Assembly (NCBI RefSeq): GCF_036250065.1
Contig: NZ_CP109199.1
Location: 1,488,001-1,552,000 of the forward strand
From: Micromonospora sp. NBC_01699
Lineage (GTDB): Bacteria > Actinomycetota > Actinomycetes > Mycobacteriales > Micromonosporaceae
Direction of reading: 5' to 3'
Length of the DNA stretch: 64,000 nucleotides
Shown here: positions 52,672 to 64,000 of the stretch, one piece after another
How the letters are laid out: each line of letters begins with the position of its first letter
How positions within the stretch are numbered: the first letter of the stretch is position 1
Program-made: the position numbers and the translations under genes
The notes under the pieces: model-generated
What the model saw: the letters and a program-made list of their open reading frames with translations, nothing else
Told to the model about the DNA's origin: nothing
Databases searched by the model: none

Positions 52672-53387
52672 CCGACTCCCCGGCGGCAGCACTGCGGGAG
52701 GACCACCACGCCGACGTCTCCGGTGGCTGGCTGCGACCCGCCGTCTTCGGCGCGATGGACGGCCTGGTCACCAACATCGCGCTGATCGCGGGGGTCGGCG
52801 GGGGCGGCATAGCGCCCCGCACCATCGTGCTGACCGGTATCGCCGGCCTGGTCGCCGGGGCGATCTCGATGGGCCTCGGCGAGTACACCAGCGTCCGCTC
52901 GCAGAACGAGCAACTGGCCGCCGAGGTGGCCAAGGAGCGCCGGGAGCTGGAACGGCACCCGGAGGCGGAGGCGCAGGAGCTGGCCGACGCCTGGGTGCAG
53001 CGCGGACTGCCCCGGCATCTCGCCGAACAGGTGGCCACGGCGTTGCGGAGCAATCCGGAAGAGGCGCTGCGGGTGCACGTACGCGAGGAACTCGGGGTCG
53101 ATCCGGACGAGCAGCCCAGCCCGTGGACCGCGGCCGTCCTGTCGACGGTCTGCTTCTCGATCGGTGCCCTGGTGCCGCTGTTGACCTACCTGCTCGGCTT
53201 CACCAACCTCTGGCTGGCCCTCGGGGTCGGCGCGGTGGGCCTGTTCGTGGCCGGTGCGCTGGTCGCCCGGTTCACCAGCCGGCCCTGGTGGATCAGTGGC
53301 AGCCGGCAACTGCTGCTGGGCGTGGCGGCGGCCGTGGTGACGTACCTGGTCGGCCGGTTGATCGGGCTGGACGGCCCGCTCGGCTGA
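52668..53387 (+). CDS. VIT1/CCC1-family (vacuolar iron transporter-like) membrane protein
   Basis: 239 residues. [20 protein letters not shown] is the first TM motif, [20 protein letters not shown] and [20 protein letters not shown] the cytosolic metal-binding helices, with five TM segments in all. Bacterial members move Fe2+ or Mn2+. GTG 52668 overlaps the map TGA (GTGA), so it is translated with map; the functional link to methionine aminopeptidase, itself a metal enzyme, is only suggestive. Confidence 0.88.
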   Translation: MTDSPAAALREDHHADVSGGWLRPAVFGAMDGLVTNIALIAGVGGGGIAPRTIVLTGIAGLVAGAISMGLGEYTSVRSQNEQLAAEVAKERRELERHPEAEAQELADAWVQRGLPRHLAEQVATALRSNPEEALRVHVREELGVDPDEQPSPWTAAVLSTVCFSIGALVPLLTYLLGFTNLWLALGVGAVGLFVAGALVARFTSRPWWISGSRQLLLGVAAAVVTYLVGRLIGLDGPLG

Positions 53388-53411
53388 ACCGGCCTCGGGT
53401 GCCTGCCCGGC

Positions 53412-53918
53412 TCAGGGCCGAGGTTCGCGGGGTTCCGGGACGGCGGCGGCGGGGCCGTCCGGGACCAGCCGGAAGATCCGCAGGTCCCGTCCGCCGGCCC
53501 GTTCCACGTAGGTCCGGTACGCCGGCCACTCGGCCAGCAGCACCTGCCACAGCCGCTCCCGTTGCGCGCCCTGCGCCAGGGTGGCCCGCACCGGGAGCCG
53601 GTGGCCGTCGAGGGTGACCGTGGCGGTGGGCTCGGCCAGCAGATTGAGCGACCAGGCGGGGTGCTGGGTCTGGCCCCAGTTCGAGCCGATCACCACGTAC
53701 GCGTCGCCGTCGCGGACGTAGAGCAGCGGGTTGCTGCGGGGCTGCCCCGACCGGCGACCGGTGGTCGTGATGATCAGCGACGGAGCGATGCCGAGGGCCA
53801 CCACCCGTCCCCGGGTCAGGCGGCCGATCAGCCGGTCGACCGGGACGACGAACCGGATCGTCCGGGCGAACCAGCGCCGGTGGCTGAACCGGCGGGCGAG
53901 CGTACCGAGTGCGGACAT
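53412..53918 (-). CDS. Deazaflavin (F420)-dependent nitroreductase family protein (Ddn-like)
   Basis: 168 residues. ALGIAPSLIITTTGRRSGQP, PRSNPLLYVRDGDAYVVIGS and NWGQTQHPAWSLNLLAEPTA match the DUF385/Ddn split-barrel family, which uses coenzyme F420 to reduce quinones or nitro compounds. I chose ATG 53918, where CACACT lies six bases upstream on the minus strand (53925-53930), a leaderless-type -10. An ORF start 34 codons earlier gives non-family sequence. Convergent with the VIT gene and transcribed with the same sense as the PadR gene. Confidence 0.85.
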   Translation of the reverse strand: MSALGTLARRFSHRRWFARTIRFVVPVDRLIGRLTRGRVVALGIAPSLIITTTGRRSGQPRSNPLLYVRDGDAYVVIGSNWGQTQHPAWSLNLLAEPTATVTLDGHRLPVRATLAQGAQRERLWQVLLAEWPAYRTYVERAGGRDLRIFRLVPDGPAAAVPEPREPRP

Positions 53919-54089
53919 CGCCACAGTGTGTCGGTTTCCACGGAAAAGGAAACCCCCCGCCCGGTACGGAATCGGGCGCTGTCCGGAACCGGGCCGTCGG
54001 GGTCGGACGCTGTACGGCAAGAGGTGCTGTCCGGGGACGGGGTGCTGTCCGGGTGCCGGCGGGAGCCCGGCGGCGGCTCGACAGCGGCG

Positions 54090-54629
54090 CTACGGCTGCT
54101 CGGCGCCGGGGCGCGGGTCGGACCCGCCGATGCTCTCCGCGCAGTGGTCCAGCCAGCGGATCTCCGCCTCGGTCTGGAAGATCATCGCGTCCAGCACCAG
54201 CCGCCCGGACACGTTGTCGGCGCGGGTGTCGCGGATCTTGCGCCGGACGAACTCCTGTAGCGCCCGCTTGCTCGCCGCCCGCTGGGTGTGCACCACCCGG
54301 TCGACGTCGATGCCCGGGGTGGCCAGGGCCAGCGCCAGTTTGATCGTCAGTTCGTCCCGGGGCCGGTCGATCCGGCCGATCGCCGTCTCGAACCAGCCCA
54401 CCAGCTCGGTCCGACCGGCCTCGGTGATCCGGTACGGCCGCTGCCCGGCCTCGTGCTCCGGCAACGATTCGACCAACTCGTCCCGGACCAGGCGGCCGAG
54501 GGTGGTGTAGACCTGCCCGATGTTGAGCGGCCAGGTGGCGCCGATCGACTCCTCGAAGGCGGACCGGAGCTGGTAGCCGTACATCGGCCCGCGTTCGAGC
54601 AGGGCCAGCAGGCCGTAGCGGATGGACAC
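54090..54629 (-). CDS. PadR-family transcriptional regulator
   Basis: 179 residues. N-terminal winged helix: IRYGLLALLERGPMYGYQLR, then YTTLGRLVRDELVESLP. C-terminal Vir-like helices (about 85-175) end in AEIRWLDHCAESIGGSD. It is a PadR of the short-N-terminus class. The GTG 54629 start lacks a Shine-Dalgarno; CATACT (minus strand, 54638-54643) lies eight bases upstream and overlaps a palindrome. Usual targets are efflux pumps; no pump is adjacent. Confidence 0.88.
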   Translation of the reverse strand: MSIRYGLLALLERGPMYGYQLRSAFEESIGATWPLNIGQVYTTLGRLVRDELVESLPEHEAGQRPYRITEAGRTELVGWFETAIGRIDRPRDELTIKLALALATPGIDVDRVVHTQRAASKRALQEFVRRKIRDTRADNVSGRLVLDAMIFQTEAEIRWLDHCAESIGGSDPRPGAEQP

Positions 54630-54644
54630 GGCTACCGAGTATGT

Positions 54645-54655
54645 ATACCGGGTAT
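54645..54655. promoter_or_regulatory. ATACC-N1-GGTAT palindrome, candidate PadR operator
   Basis: A palindrome with five-base arms around one base overlaps the -10 region of the PadR gene. Its AT-rich arms stand out in a GC-rich region. Autoregulation is the simplest reading. Confidence 0.4.
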
Positions 54656-54723
54656 CCCGCTGGCAAGCCGGTGTCCGATCGGTGCACTCCACGGCTCGGC
54701 GGCTCGGTGACCCGCGACAGCGG

Positions 54724-55167
54724 TCAGGCCGGCCGGCCGGGAAAGGCCACCGTGGCGGGGGTGACCCCGGCGCTGCGCCGCCACCGGGTGGCCCGTACGG
54801 CGCAGTCGGTCAGCGCGTCCAGCGCCCGGCCGCGTTCCGCCCCGGTGGTGGTGGCCAACGCCGCCCGCCACACCGCGCCGGTACGTTCCTCGATCTCCAC
54901 CGCCAACCGCAGCGCCGCCGCCGGATCGGTGACCGGGAACGGCAGCTCGTAACTGGCCGACGCCGGGGGCGCGGTGCCACCGCCGGCGGTCAGCAGCAGC
55001 ACGAGCGCATCCCGCCGGGTTCGGTGGGCGGCCTCGGCGGCCCGCGCGTCGGCGGCCTGGGGGCCGGTGAGCCGCACCCCGATCGGCCCGTACGCGAAGA
55101 TCGCCGCGTGTTCCGCGGCGAGCGCCGTGCCCAGTCCGTTCGTCCGTCCGTCCCCGCTCGGGTTCAC
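54724..55167 (-). CDS. DUF4439 ferritin-like domain protein
   Basis: 147 residues. A helical bundle with LAAEHAAIFAYGPIGVRLTG, ARAAEAAHRTRRDALVLLL and ALTDCAVRATRWRR holds spaced Glu/His residues (AAEHAA) of a ferritin-like fold. The family is named DUF4439; metal binding is unproved. GTG 55167 overlaps the TGA of the upstream lipoprotein gene (GTGA), so the two are translated together. A DUF4439 gene lies near rimP in M. tuberculosis too, so the pair is conserved. Confidence 0.85.
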   Translation of the reverse strand: MNPSGDGRTNGLGTALAAEHAAIFAYGPIGVRLTGPQAADARAAEAAHRTRRDALVLLLTAGGGTAPPASASYELPFPVTDPAAALRLAVEIEERTGAVWRAALATTTGAERGRALDALTDCAVRATRWRRSAGVTPATVAFPGRPA

Positions 55168-55700
55168 CGCAGCACCTCCAGATGGGTGGCTCGGGCCGCG
55201 GCGATGGTGCCGAGCAGGACCGCCCGGCTCGCCGGTGCCTCGGCGCAGGCCCTGGCCATGGTCTCCCGGCCCTCGACCTCGGCCGCCCGCAAAGCCGCCA
55301 GGGCACTCTTCGCGTCCCCGGCCGGCGTCGACGTGCCCGCCGACGCGCCGACCGTCGGGCTGCCGCTCGGCAGCGCGGTGCCGGTCACCCGGGCGAGTTC
55401 GGCGGCGTGTGCCCGGTGCGCCTGCGCCACCGGACCGAGCCGGTCGGCGAGCTCGGGAAAACCCGCCACGGCGACGTCGTACCGGTCGGCCAGGTCGAAC
55501 GCTTCGGTGACCAGGGGAGCGAGCGGATCGGGCGGTGGCGGTGGCGGTTCGTCCCCGAACAGCCCGCAGCCGCTCAGTGAGCCCGCCCCGGTGGCCAGCG
55601 CCACCAGGCCGGCCGCCCGGATCAGGTCGCGTCGGGACCGCCCCCGTACGCGATGGTTCTGGTTGGTCTCCGCGGTCCGCACCGGGCAAGTCAACACCAT
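55164..55700 (-). CDS. Tat-exported lipoprotein with helical domain, partner of DUF4439 protein
   Basis: 178 residues. The signal has SRRDLIRAAGLVALATG, a twin-arginine motif, and ends in a lipobox, LSGCGLFG (Cys about 46). The mature protein starts with a proline run (EPPPPPPDPL), then a helical region (about 65-175) resembling its DUF4439 neighbour (DLADRYDVAVAGFPELADRL). It probably sits on the outer face of the membrane. It is divergent from rimP and is the first gene of the pair. Confidence 0.8.
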   Translation of the reverse strand: MVLTCPVRTAETNQNHRVRGRSRRDLIRAAGLVALATGAGSLSGCGLFGDEPPPPPPDPLAPLVTEAFDLADRYDVAVAGFPELADRLGPVAQAHRAHAAELARVTGTALPSGSPTVGASAGTSTPAGDAKSALAALRAAEVEGRETMARACAEAPASRAVLLGTIAAARATHLEVLR

Positions 55701-55881
55701 GCGACGCGGACACCGGGCGCAAGGCTCGCACCGGGCGTACCGTTCGCCCCGGTGCGCCGCCCGGCTCGCCGGTCGGCCCGCGCGTTACGCTCTGCGCAGC
55801 CGCCGGGCGCATCTGGGCCCGGTGGCGAACTGGCATGGCTGCCCGCAAGGGGCCGCCGACGATTCGGAAAGGAGTGCGGAT

Positions 55882-56688
55882 ATGACGCAGCGTGGCCGCG
55901 CTACCAGCCGGTCGACGGCTGGGCCGCGGGCTGGTGAGCGGCGCCCGGTGGAGCGCCCTCGCGGTGATCTTACGGCTCGTCGGGCCCGACTACGGGCCGT
56001 GATCGAGCCGGTGGTGGTCGCCGCGGGCTACGACCTGGAGGACGTCTCGGTCGCCCGAGCCGGCCGCCGGCACGTGGTGCGGATCATCGTGGACGGCGAC
56101 AGCGGGATCAACCTCGACGCGGTGGCCGACGTGTCCCGGGCCGTCTCGGCCGCCCTGGACCTGGCCGAGGAATCCGGCGGCGACCTGGTCGCCGGGGAAT
56201 ACCAGCTTGAGGTCAGCTCGCCCGGCGTGGACCGGCCGCTGACCCTGCCCCGGCACTGGCGGCGTAACGTCGGCCGACTGGTCAAGGTCACCACGAGGGG
56301 CGGTGGCCAGCCCGCGCCGGAGCAGCGGGCGGCGGAACCGGCCCCCGGCGACCGGCCGACCGGCGAGCGGCAGATCACCGGACGGGTGGTCGCCGCCGAC
56401 GACGAGCGGGTGCGGTTCGACCTGGACGGTACGTCCGGGGAGTGGGCCTACGCGGATCTCGGTCCCGGTCGGGTGCAGGTGGAATTCAACCGGCTCGACG
56501 AGGTGGCGGACTCCGATCTGGTGGAGTTCGACGACGACTCCGACGGGGACGACGACTCCGACCCGGATGACGACTCCGACGACGACGAGTCCGAGCCGCA
56601 CGATGACGGCCAGCCTGACATGCACGACGACGACCTGCTCGATATCGACGACACCGACGACGAAGATGTGGAGGGCGAGAAGAGGTGA
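55882..56688 (+). CDS. rimP: Ribosome maturation factor RimP with extended acidic tail
   Basis: 268 residues, versus about 150-160 in E. coli. The N-terminal domain and the [16 protein letters not shown]-like motif ([20 protein letters not shown]) are clear; the protein helps assemble the 30S subunit. The extra length is a 25-residue insert (about 150-175) and a C-terminal Asp-rich tail of about 60 residues ([20 protein letters not shown]). AAAGGAG precedes the ATG. The stop overlaps the nusA start (GTGA), a conserved coupling. Confidence 0.95.
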   Translation: MTQRGRATSRSTAGPRAGERRPVERPRGDLTARRARLRAVIEPVVVAAGYDLEDVSVARAGRRHVVRIIVDGDSGINLDAVADVSRAVSAALDLAEESGGDLVAGEYQLEVSSPGVDRPLTLPRHWRRNVGRLVKVTTRGGGQPAPEQRAAEPAPGDRPTGERQITGRVVAADDERVRFDLDGTSGEWAYADLGPGRVQVEFNRLDEVADSDLVEFDDDSDGDDDSDPDDDSDDDESEPHDDGQPDMHDDDLLDIDDTDDEDVEGEKR

Positions 56689-57740
56689 ACATCGACCTCG
56701 CGGCGCTGCGCGCCCTGGAGCGCGAGCGGGAGATTCCGTTCGACACGATCCTCGCGGCGATCGAGACCGCGTTGCTGACCGCCTACCGGCACACCGAGGG
56801 CTCGGAGTCGCACTCCCGGGTGGAGATCGACCGTAAGACCGGGGCCGCCCTGGTCTACGCCCAGGAGGTCGACGACGCGGGCGTGGTCAGCCGGGAGTGG
56901 GACGACACCCCGCACGACTTCGGCCGGATCGCGGCGATGACCGCCAAGCAGGTGATCCTCCAGCGGCTGCGGGAGGCCACCGACGAGGTGCACTTCGGCG
57001 AGTACGTCGGCCGCGAGGGTGACCTGGTCACCGGCGTGGTGCAGGCGCACGAGGGGCGGGCCGAGAAGGGCATCGTCAGCGTCGACCTGGGCAAGTTGGA
57101 GGCGGTGCTGCCTTCGCCCGAGCAGGTGCCGGGCGAGATCTACGGGCACGGCCAGCGGATCCGGTGCGTGGTGGTGCACGTGGCCAAGGGCTTCCGGGGT
57201 CCGCAGATCACCCTGTCCCGCTCCCACCCGAACCTGGTGAAGAAGCTCTTCGCGCTGGAGGTGCCGGAGATCGCGGACGGCACGGTGGAGATCGCGGCGA
57301 TCGCACGTGAGGCAGGTCACCGTACGAAGATCGCGGTGCGGTCTGCCGTACCGGGCGTGAACGCCAAGGGCGCCTGCATCGGCCCGATGGGTCAGCGGGT
57401 CCGCGCGGTCATGAGCGAGCTGCACGGCGAGAAGATCGACATCATCGACTGGTCGGACGACCCGGCGAACTTCGTCGGCAACGCGTTGTCGCCGGCCAAG
57501 GCGTTGCGGGTCGAGGTGGTCGACCTGGCCGCCCGTGCCGCCAGGGTGACGGTGCCGGACTTCCAGCTTTCGCTGGCGATCGGCCGGGAAGGCCAGAACG
57601 CCCGGTTGGCGGCCCGATTGACCGGTTGGCGGATCGACATCCGGCCGGACAACGAGCAGGCGACGAGCGCGGCGCCGACCGGCGCGCGGGCCGGTGCTGA
57701 TCACGTGACGGAGCCGGGCGGAGCGATCTCGGCCGGGTAG
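56685..57740 (+). CDS. nusA: Transcription termination/antitermination factor NusA
   Basis: 351 residues. N-terminal domain ([20 protein letters not shown]), S1 domain (about 105-175), KH1 and KH2 ([40 protein letters not shown]). The E. coli C-terminal repeats are missing, as in other actinobacteria. NusA binds RNA polymerase and nascent RNA. The GTG start is coupled to rimP. Next is ylxR after 15 bp. Confidence 0.97.
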   Translation: MNIDLAALRALEREREIPFDTILAAIETALLTAYRHTEGSESHSRVEIDRKTGAALVYAQEVDDAGVVSREWDDTPHDFGRIAAMTAKQVILQRLREATDEVHFGEYVGREGDLVTGVVQAHEGRAEKGIVSVDLGKLEAVLPSPEQVPGEIYGHGQRIRCVVVHVAKGFRGPQITLSRSHPNLVKKLFALEVPEIADGTVEIAAIAREAGHRTKIAVRSAVPGVNAKGACIGPMGQRVRAVMSELHGEKIDIIDWSDDPANFVGNALSPAKALRVEVVDLAARAARVTVPDFQLSLAIGREGQNARLAARLTGWRIDIRPDNEQATSAAPTGARAGADHVTEPGGAISAG

Positions 57741-57743
57741 GGG

Positions 57744-57749
57744 TAGACT
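57744..57749 (+). promoter_or_regulatory. Internal leaderless -10 (TAGACT) for ylxR-infB
   Basis: TAGACT begins four bases after the nusA TAG stop and ends six bases before the GTG of ylxR. No Shine-Dalgarno precedes ylxR. This would let ylxR-infB be transcribed independently of rimP-nusA. Confidence 0.5.
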
Positions 57750-57755
57750 TTGCCA

Positions 57756-58073
57756 GTGGTACGACGCGTGTGGCCGGAGCGCACCTGTGTGGGCTGTCGG
57801 AAACGCGCTTCGGCTGTCGATCTGCTGCGGATTGTCGCGGTCGGCGACGGGGTTGGCTACAATCTCCGACCTGATCCGGCCCGCACGTTGCCGGGTCGGG
57901 GGGCGCATCTGCACTTTGACTCGGCTTGCTTCGCGCTGGCACAGCGGCGCCGCGCCTTCGGGCGGGCGCTGCGTGTTCCCGGTGTTCCTGACACCGGGGC
58001 GCTGGCCGAGCACATTGATGCGTCAACCACTACGTCCGGCCATCCGGCCGGGCGAGGGTCGCAAGCAAGGTAG
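57756..58073 (+). CDS. ylxR: YlxR (RnpM) family RNA-binding protein
   Basis: 105 residues. The PERTCVGCRKRA motif near the N-terminus and GRGAHLHFDSACFALAQRRR are the family hallmarks. The fold binds RNA; in Bacillus it modulates RNase P. I chose GTG 57756, six bases after TAGACT. The 58074-58181 gap holds a small hairpin (GCGGG/CCCGC at about 58144-58158) before infB. Confidence 0.9.
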   Translation: MVRRVWPERTCVGCRKRASAVDLLRIVAVGDGVGYNLRPDPARTLPGRGAHLHFDSACFALAQRRRAFGRALRVPGVPDTGALAEHIDASTTTSGHPAGRGSQAR

Positions 58074-58181
58074 GACGACCGACATGAGCACACGATGAAG
58101 TCCCAGAAATGACCAGGCTTCAAGTGCACGAGTGAGGTTGTTGCGGGTACTTGCCCGCACGACCTCGGAGTGAGGAGTGCA

Positions 58182-61208
<3,027 letters not shown>

Positions 61209-61222
61209 CGGATAGCTGCAAC

Positions 61223-61266
61223 TGATCAAGGGGTTTACGCCCGTCGTGGCGTAAACCCCTTGATCA
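61223..61266. terminator. 19-bp perfect hairpin after infB
   Basis: TGATCAAGGGGTTTACGCC (61223-61241) pairs perfectly with 61248-61266 around a six-base loop. No T-tract. It ends the rimP-infB unit. Confidence 0.75.
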
Positions 61267-61297
61267 TGCGGCGGCTCCGGGCGGTATTGTCCACTCG

Positions 61298-61591
61298 ATG
61301 TTTACTGGAACCGCGGTTTTCGACGTATTGCTGCCGGGGGATTCCCGGTCGCTGAAAGAAAAGCGCTCCTATGTCCGCCCGGTCGTGGCGGCACTGCGCC
61401 GGTTCGAGGTCTCGGTCGCCGAGGTGGGCGGTCTGGACCTGCACGGGCGGGCCCAGATCGCGGTCGCCGTGGTGGCCGCGGAGGCCGGTCATGTCGGTGA
61501 GGTGCTCGACAACTGCGAGCGCCTGGTCGCCGGTCGGCCCGAGCTCGAACTGCTGTCGGTCCGGCGGAGGCTGTACGGCGAGGACGACTGA
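61298..61591 (+). CDS. DUF503 family protein (YlxP-like)
   Basis: 97 residues, full length. FDVLLPGDSRSLKEKRSYVR is the signature, with the C-terminal helix ERLVAGRPELELLSVRRRLY. YlxP-type proteins bind near the 30S or assist ribosome assembly, but the role is unproved. TATTGT (61285-61290) is seven bases before the ATG. It is in the conserved slot between infB and rbfA. Confidence 0.9.
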   Translation: MFTGTAVFDVLLPGDSRSLKEKRSYVRPVVAALRRFEVSVAEVGGLDLHGRAQIAVAVVAAEAGHVGEVLDNCERLVAGRPELELLSVRRRLYGEDD

Positions 61592-61764
61592 GGGGGCCGG
61601 TCGGGCCGTACCCGAGGGCACCACCCGGAGGGTGCTGCCGGGCCGGCGCCCCCGGTCGCCCCGCAGAGGCTCGCAGGTAGTGTTCAAAAGTCGGCCGGTG
61701 GCCGTCGGCGGTGCACCGTACCGTCGGCGCGCGCCGGAAGTAGGGATGCCGTGGAGGTGCGGAG

Positions 61765-62256
61765 ATGACGGACCCGGCCAAGGTACGCCGGCACGCCGAG
61801 CGTGTCCGGGAGCTGGTGGCTTCCGTGGTGCGTACGCAGATCAAGGATCCCCGGCTCGGCATGATCACGATCACCGATGCCCGGATCACCGCCGATCTGC
61901 GGGAAGCCACGGTCTTCTACACCGTGCTCGGTGACGCCACCGAACAGGCATCCACCGCCGCCGCGTTGGAAAGTGCCAAGGGACTGCTGCGCAGCACCGT
62001 CGGCAAGGCCCTCGGGCTGCGCCACTCACCGTCCCTGGCCTTCGTCCTGGACAACGTGCAGGACCAGGTCAAGCACATCGACGACCTGATCGCCGTGGCC
62101 CGCAGCGCGGACGAGGAGGTGCAGCGGCGGGCGGCCAATGCGGCGTACGCCGGTGACGCCCAGCCGTACAAGCTGGACGAGGACGAGGACGAGGACTCCG
62201 ACGACGACGAGTCCGACTCCGACGTCCCGGCGGTCGACCCCGGTGACCGGCGGTGA
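61765..62256 (+). CDS. rbfA: Ribosome-binding factor A with acidic tail
   Basis: 163 residues. RVRELVASVVRTQIKDPRLG and LREATVFYTVLGDATEQAST are RbfA motifs, with the KH-like fold that docks at the 16S 5' helix during 30S maturation. The last 25 residues are Asp/Glu-rich (DEDEDEDSDDDESDSD), similar in style to the RimP tail. A GGAGGTGCGGAG precedes the ATG. The stop overlaps the DHH gene start (GTGA). Confidence 0.95.
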   Translation: MTDPAKVRRHAERVRELVASVVRTQIKDPRLGMITITDARITADLREATVFYTVLGDATEQASTAAALESAKGLLRSTVGKALGLRHSPSLAFVLDNVQDQVKHIDDLIAVARSADEEVQRRAANAAYAGDAQPYKLDEDEDEDSDDDESDSDVPAVDPGDRR

Positions 62257-63317
62257 CCGGCTCCGGCTCGGCACTCGCCCAGTCACCGGCCGACGCCGGC
62301 CCCGACGCGGCTGACTGGGCGGCGGCGGTCGCCGCGGTACGAGCCCTGTCGCCGGACGCGCGGGTGCTGCTGATCTGCCACGTGAACCCGGACGGGGACG
62401 CGCTCGGCAGCATGCTCGGCTGCGCCCTCGGCCTGCGTACGCTGGGCTTCCGCCAGCTCCAGGCGACCTTCCCCGGCCCGCCCGGGGTGGCCGAGCCGTT
62501 CGCTGCGCTGCCCGGTCTCGACCTGCTCGTGCCGGCCGCCGACGCCTGGACCGACCCGGACCTGGTGCTCTGTTTCGACGCCGCCAGCGTCTCCCGGATC
62601 GGCGACCTGGCCGACCGGCTGGATCGGGCCGGCGAGGTGGTGGTGCTGGACCACCACGCCTCGAACACCCGGTTCGGCCGGATCCACCTGGTCGACCCGC
62701 TCGCCGCGGCCACCTCGGTGGTGGTGGAGGGTCTGCTCGACCGGTTGGACGTACCGCTGGACCGCGAGATCGCCGAGTGCCTCTACGTGGCGCTGACCAC
62801 GGACACCGGTTCGTTCCGCTTCGCGATGACCACTCCGGCGGTGCACGAGATGGCCGCCCGGATGCTGGCCACCGGGATCCGGCCGGAGGAGATCTCCCGC
62901 CGGGTCTTCGACACCCGGCCGTTCGGGGCCGTCCGGCTCTACGGCGACGTGCTCGGTCGGGCCGTGCTCGAACCGGCCGCCGCCGCCGGCCACGGGCTGG
63001 TCTGGACCTATGCCACCCTGGACGACCTGGCCCGGCACCAGCAGCCGGCGTACGTGCTGGAGGCCCTGATCGACTCGGTGCGCTGCACCGCGGAGGCGGA
63101 CGTGAGCTGCGTGCTGAAGCAGGTGGCGGCGGCCGAGTGGGCGGTCTCGATGCGGAGCAAGGGCGCGCTGGACGTCAGCCGGGTCGCGGTGGCGCTCGGC
63201 GGCGGCGGGCACCGGCTGGCGGCCGGCTTCACCGGTCGCGGCGGCCCGGCCGAGGTGATCGGGGCGATCCGGGCCGAGTTGGAGCGGGCCCTGACCGGGT
63301 CGGAAGATCGGGGATAG
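62253..63317 (+). CDS. DHH-family phosphoesterase (NrnA-like nanoRNase / pAp phosphatase)
   Basis: 354 residues. DHH motifs: LICHVNPDGDALGSMLGCAL with the Asp cluster, DHHASNTRFGRIHLV with the DHH signature, and the DHHA1 motif GGGGHRLAAGFTGRG near the end. NrnA degrades 2-5-mer RNA and dephosphorylates pAp; the M. tuberculosis counterpart (Rv2837c) acts on c-di-AMP and pAp. GTG overlaps the rbfA stop, a conserved coupling. The link to the GGDEF-EAL protein in this window is only by theme. Confidence 0.93.
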   Translation: MTGSGSALAQSPADAGPDAADWAAAVAAVRALSPDARVLLICHVNPDGDALGSMLGCALGLRTLGFRQLQATFPGPPGVAEPFAALPGLDLLVPAADAWTDPDLVLCFDAASVSRIGDLADRLDRAGEVVVLDHHASNTRFGRIHLVDPLAAATSVVVEGLLDRLDVPLDREIAECLYVALTTDTGSFRFAMTTPAVHEMAARMLATGIRPEEISRRVFDTRPFGAVRLYGDVLGRAVLEPAAAAGHGLVWTYATLDDLARHQQPAYVLEALIDSVRCTAEADVSCVLKQVAAAEWAVSMRSKGALDVSRVAVALGGGGHRLAAGFTGRGGPAEVIGAIRAELERALTGSEDRG

Positions 63318-63369
63318 TCCGGGGGAATATGCACTTTCGGCACTCCGGCACCGCGGGCACAATCGGAAG

Positions 63370-63777
63370 ATGGAGCAGCCCTCGGAAATAGCCGTCGATG
63401 TGCCGCGTCCCTGGGACAAACCAATTGTTTCGGTCCCCGTACTCGCCTTTCTGTCGCTGGTGGGCGGCCAGCTTCCCTCCTTCTCCCTGTCGGCGAACCT
63501 CTACACCCTGGGCACCGGGGGAACGCTGATCTGGCTCGGACTCGCCAACCGGGTGCCCCGGCGGCCACCGCCCACCCGCTCGGGGCCGGGCACTGTCTGG
63601 TGGGTGCTGCCGGTCGCCGTCTTCGGCGTGTTCGAGGGGGCCACCTTCGTGCTCGGTTCCGGTGACGACTTTCCGACCCTCTCCCGCCTGGCCGATCCGC
63701 TGCTGACCGACGAGCTGACCCGGTCGGCCGCGTACTTTGGCTGGCTGGCCGCGTTCTGGGCGCTGGTACGCCGATGA
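63370..63777 (+). CDS. Small membrane protein, function unknown
   Basis: 135 residues with three hydrophobic segments (about 20-38, 44-60 and 75-94), and a fourth in the end (YFGWLAAFWALV). Family not recognised. CACAAT (63358-63363) lies six bases before the ATG, suggesting a leaderless promoter. Its TGA overlaps the next ATG (ATGA). Confidence 0.65.
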   Translation: MEQPSEIAVDVPRPWDKPIVSVPVLAFLSLVGGQLPSFSLSANLYTLGTGGTLIWLGLANRVPRRPPPTRSGPGTVWWVLPVAVFGVFEGATFVLGSGDDFPTLSRLADPLLTDELTRSAAYFGWLAAFWALVRR

Positions 63778-63992
63778 ACGCGACCCGGCTGCTGGCGATC
63801 GGCGGGTTCCTGCTGGCCTTCGTCCTGCTCGCGGTGATCGAGTGGGCGGCCCGGCGGGAGGGCTCGCGGATCCCTACTCTCGGTGACGTCTGTGCCCTGG
63901 TGATGCGGTACGAGGTGGGCCCGGTGCCGGTGGGCCGGATCGGCCTGTTCGGGTTCTGGTGGTGGCTGGGCTGGCACTTCTTTGCCCGCTGA
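63774..63992 (+). CDS. Small membrane protein (DUF6186-like)
   Basis: 72 residues. One clear TM segment (about 5-24), a short polar loop (RIPTLGDVCALVMRYEVG), and a second hydrophobic end (GLFGFWWWLGWHFF). This pattern is like DUF6186 proteins of actinobacteria, but I am unsure. Coupled to the preceding gene by ATGA; the two likely form one membrane unit. Confidence 0.65.
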   Translation: MNATRLLAIGGFLLAFVLLAVIEWAARREGSRIPTLGDVCALVMRYEVGPVPVGRIGLFGFWWWLGWHFFAR

Positions 63993-64000
63993 TTCCGCCT

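Noticed and set aside
54622-55881. Upstream extension of the rimP frame by 420 codons
   Set aside because: The extension covers the DUF4439 and lipoprotein genes on the other strand, has no domain, and a good Shine-Dalgarno and ATG stand at the RimP start.

Overview
The window is high-GC actinobacterial chromosome, most probably from the Micromonosporaceae (Micromonospora/Plantactinospora type). The evidence is the strong G/C bias at third codon positions, many GTG starts, Gly/Pro/Arg-rich linkers, and a gene order that follows the Mycobacterium tuberculosis segment Rv2898c to Rv2837c: yraN, comM, dprA, xerC, M23, rpsB, tsf, pyrH, frr, cdsA, rlmN, DUF2631, dxr, rseP/rip1, ispG, DUF4081-GNAT, map, DUF4439, rimP, nusA, ylxR, infB, DUF503, rbfA, DHH phosphoesterase. 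I see no rRNA, tRNA, prophage, transposase or CRISPR array.

Layout. 1-18.3 kb: the DNA-processing block (M23, xerC, dprA-comM, yraN), broken up by accessory genes: PLP enzyme, WYL regulator with a VOC protein, HxlR regulator, pirin, GNATs, AhpD-like protein, threonine aldolase, acyltransferase-3, secreted GDPD, DUF2332. 18.6-27.9 kb: a repetitive membrane protein, then the translation and lipid core rpsB-tsf-pyrH-frr-cdsA-rlmN and a DivIVA-module protein. 28-34.7 kb: DUF2631, a metallo-beta-lactamase/Rieske fusion, an FAD oxidoreductase, an MMPL transporter, a GNAT. 34.8-40.2 kb: dxr-rseP-ispG, PadR, DUF4081-GNAT. 40.3-43.8 kb: a three-gene sugar ABC importer. 43.8-51.7 kb: OYE-type flavoenzyme, DUF998, thiolase, a PAS-GGDEF-EAL protein, DUF456, and a SpoIIE-like/HATPase protein. 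51.8-55.7 kb: map, VIT-family transporter, F420-type nitroreductase, PadR, DUF4439 and a Tat lipoprotein. 55.9-64 kb: rimP-nusA-ylxR-infB, DUF503-rbfA-DHH phosphoesterase and two small membrane proteins.

How it works together. Core genes run on the plus strand in coupled operons with ATGA, GTGA or TGATG overlaps (rimP/nusA, frr/cdsA, dxr/rseP, rbfA/DHH, map/VIT). The import, flavin and regulator genes look like lineage-specific cargo inserted between conserved blocks. Many genes have a TANNNT-like -10 hexamer 6-8 bases before the start codon, as expected for leaderless transcripts.

The least expected signals are non-coding. First, a twin CTGTGGAC-box element of about 56 bp is shared upstream of comM and yraN, with a looser relative upstream of the M23 gene. 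Second, short tandem duplications include the stop codon of pyrH, the 18.6-kb membrane-protein gene, the MMPL gene and a GNAT gene. Third, several very long perfect intergenic hairpins occur. Among proteins, the MBL-Rieske fusion, the SpoIIE-like protein with altered metal ligands, and the DivIVA protein with four modules stand out.
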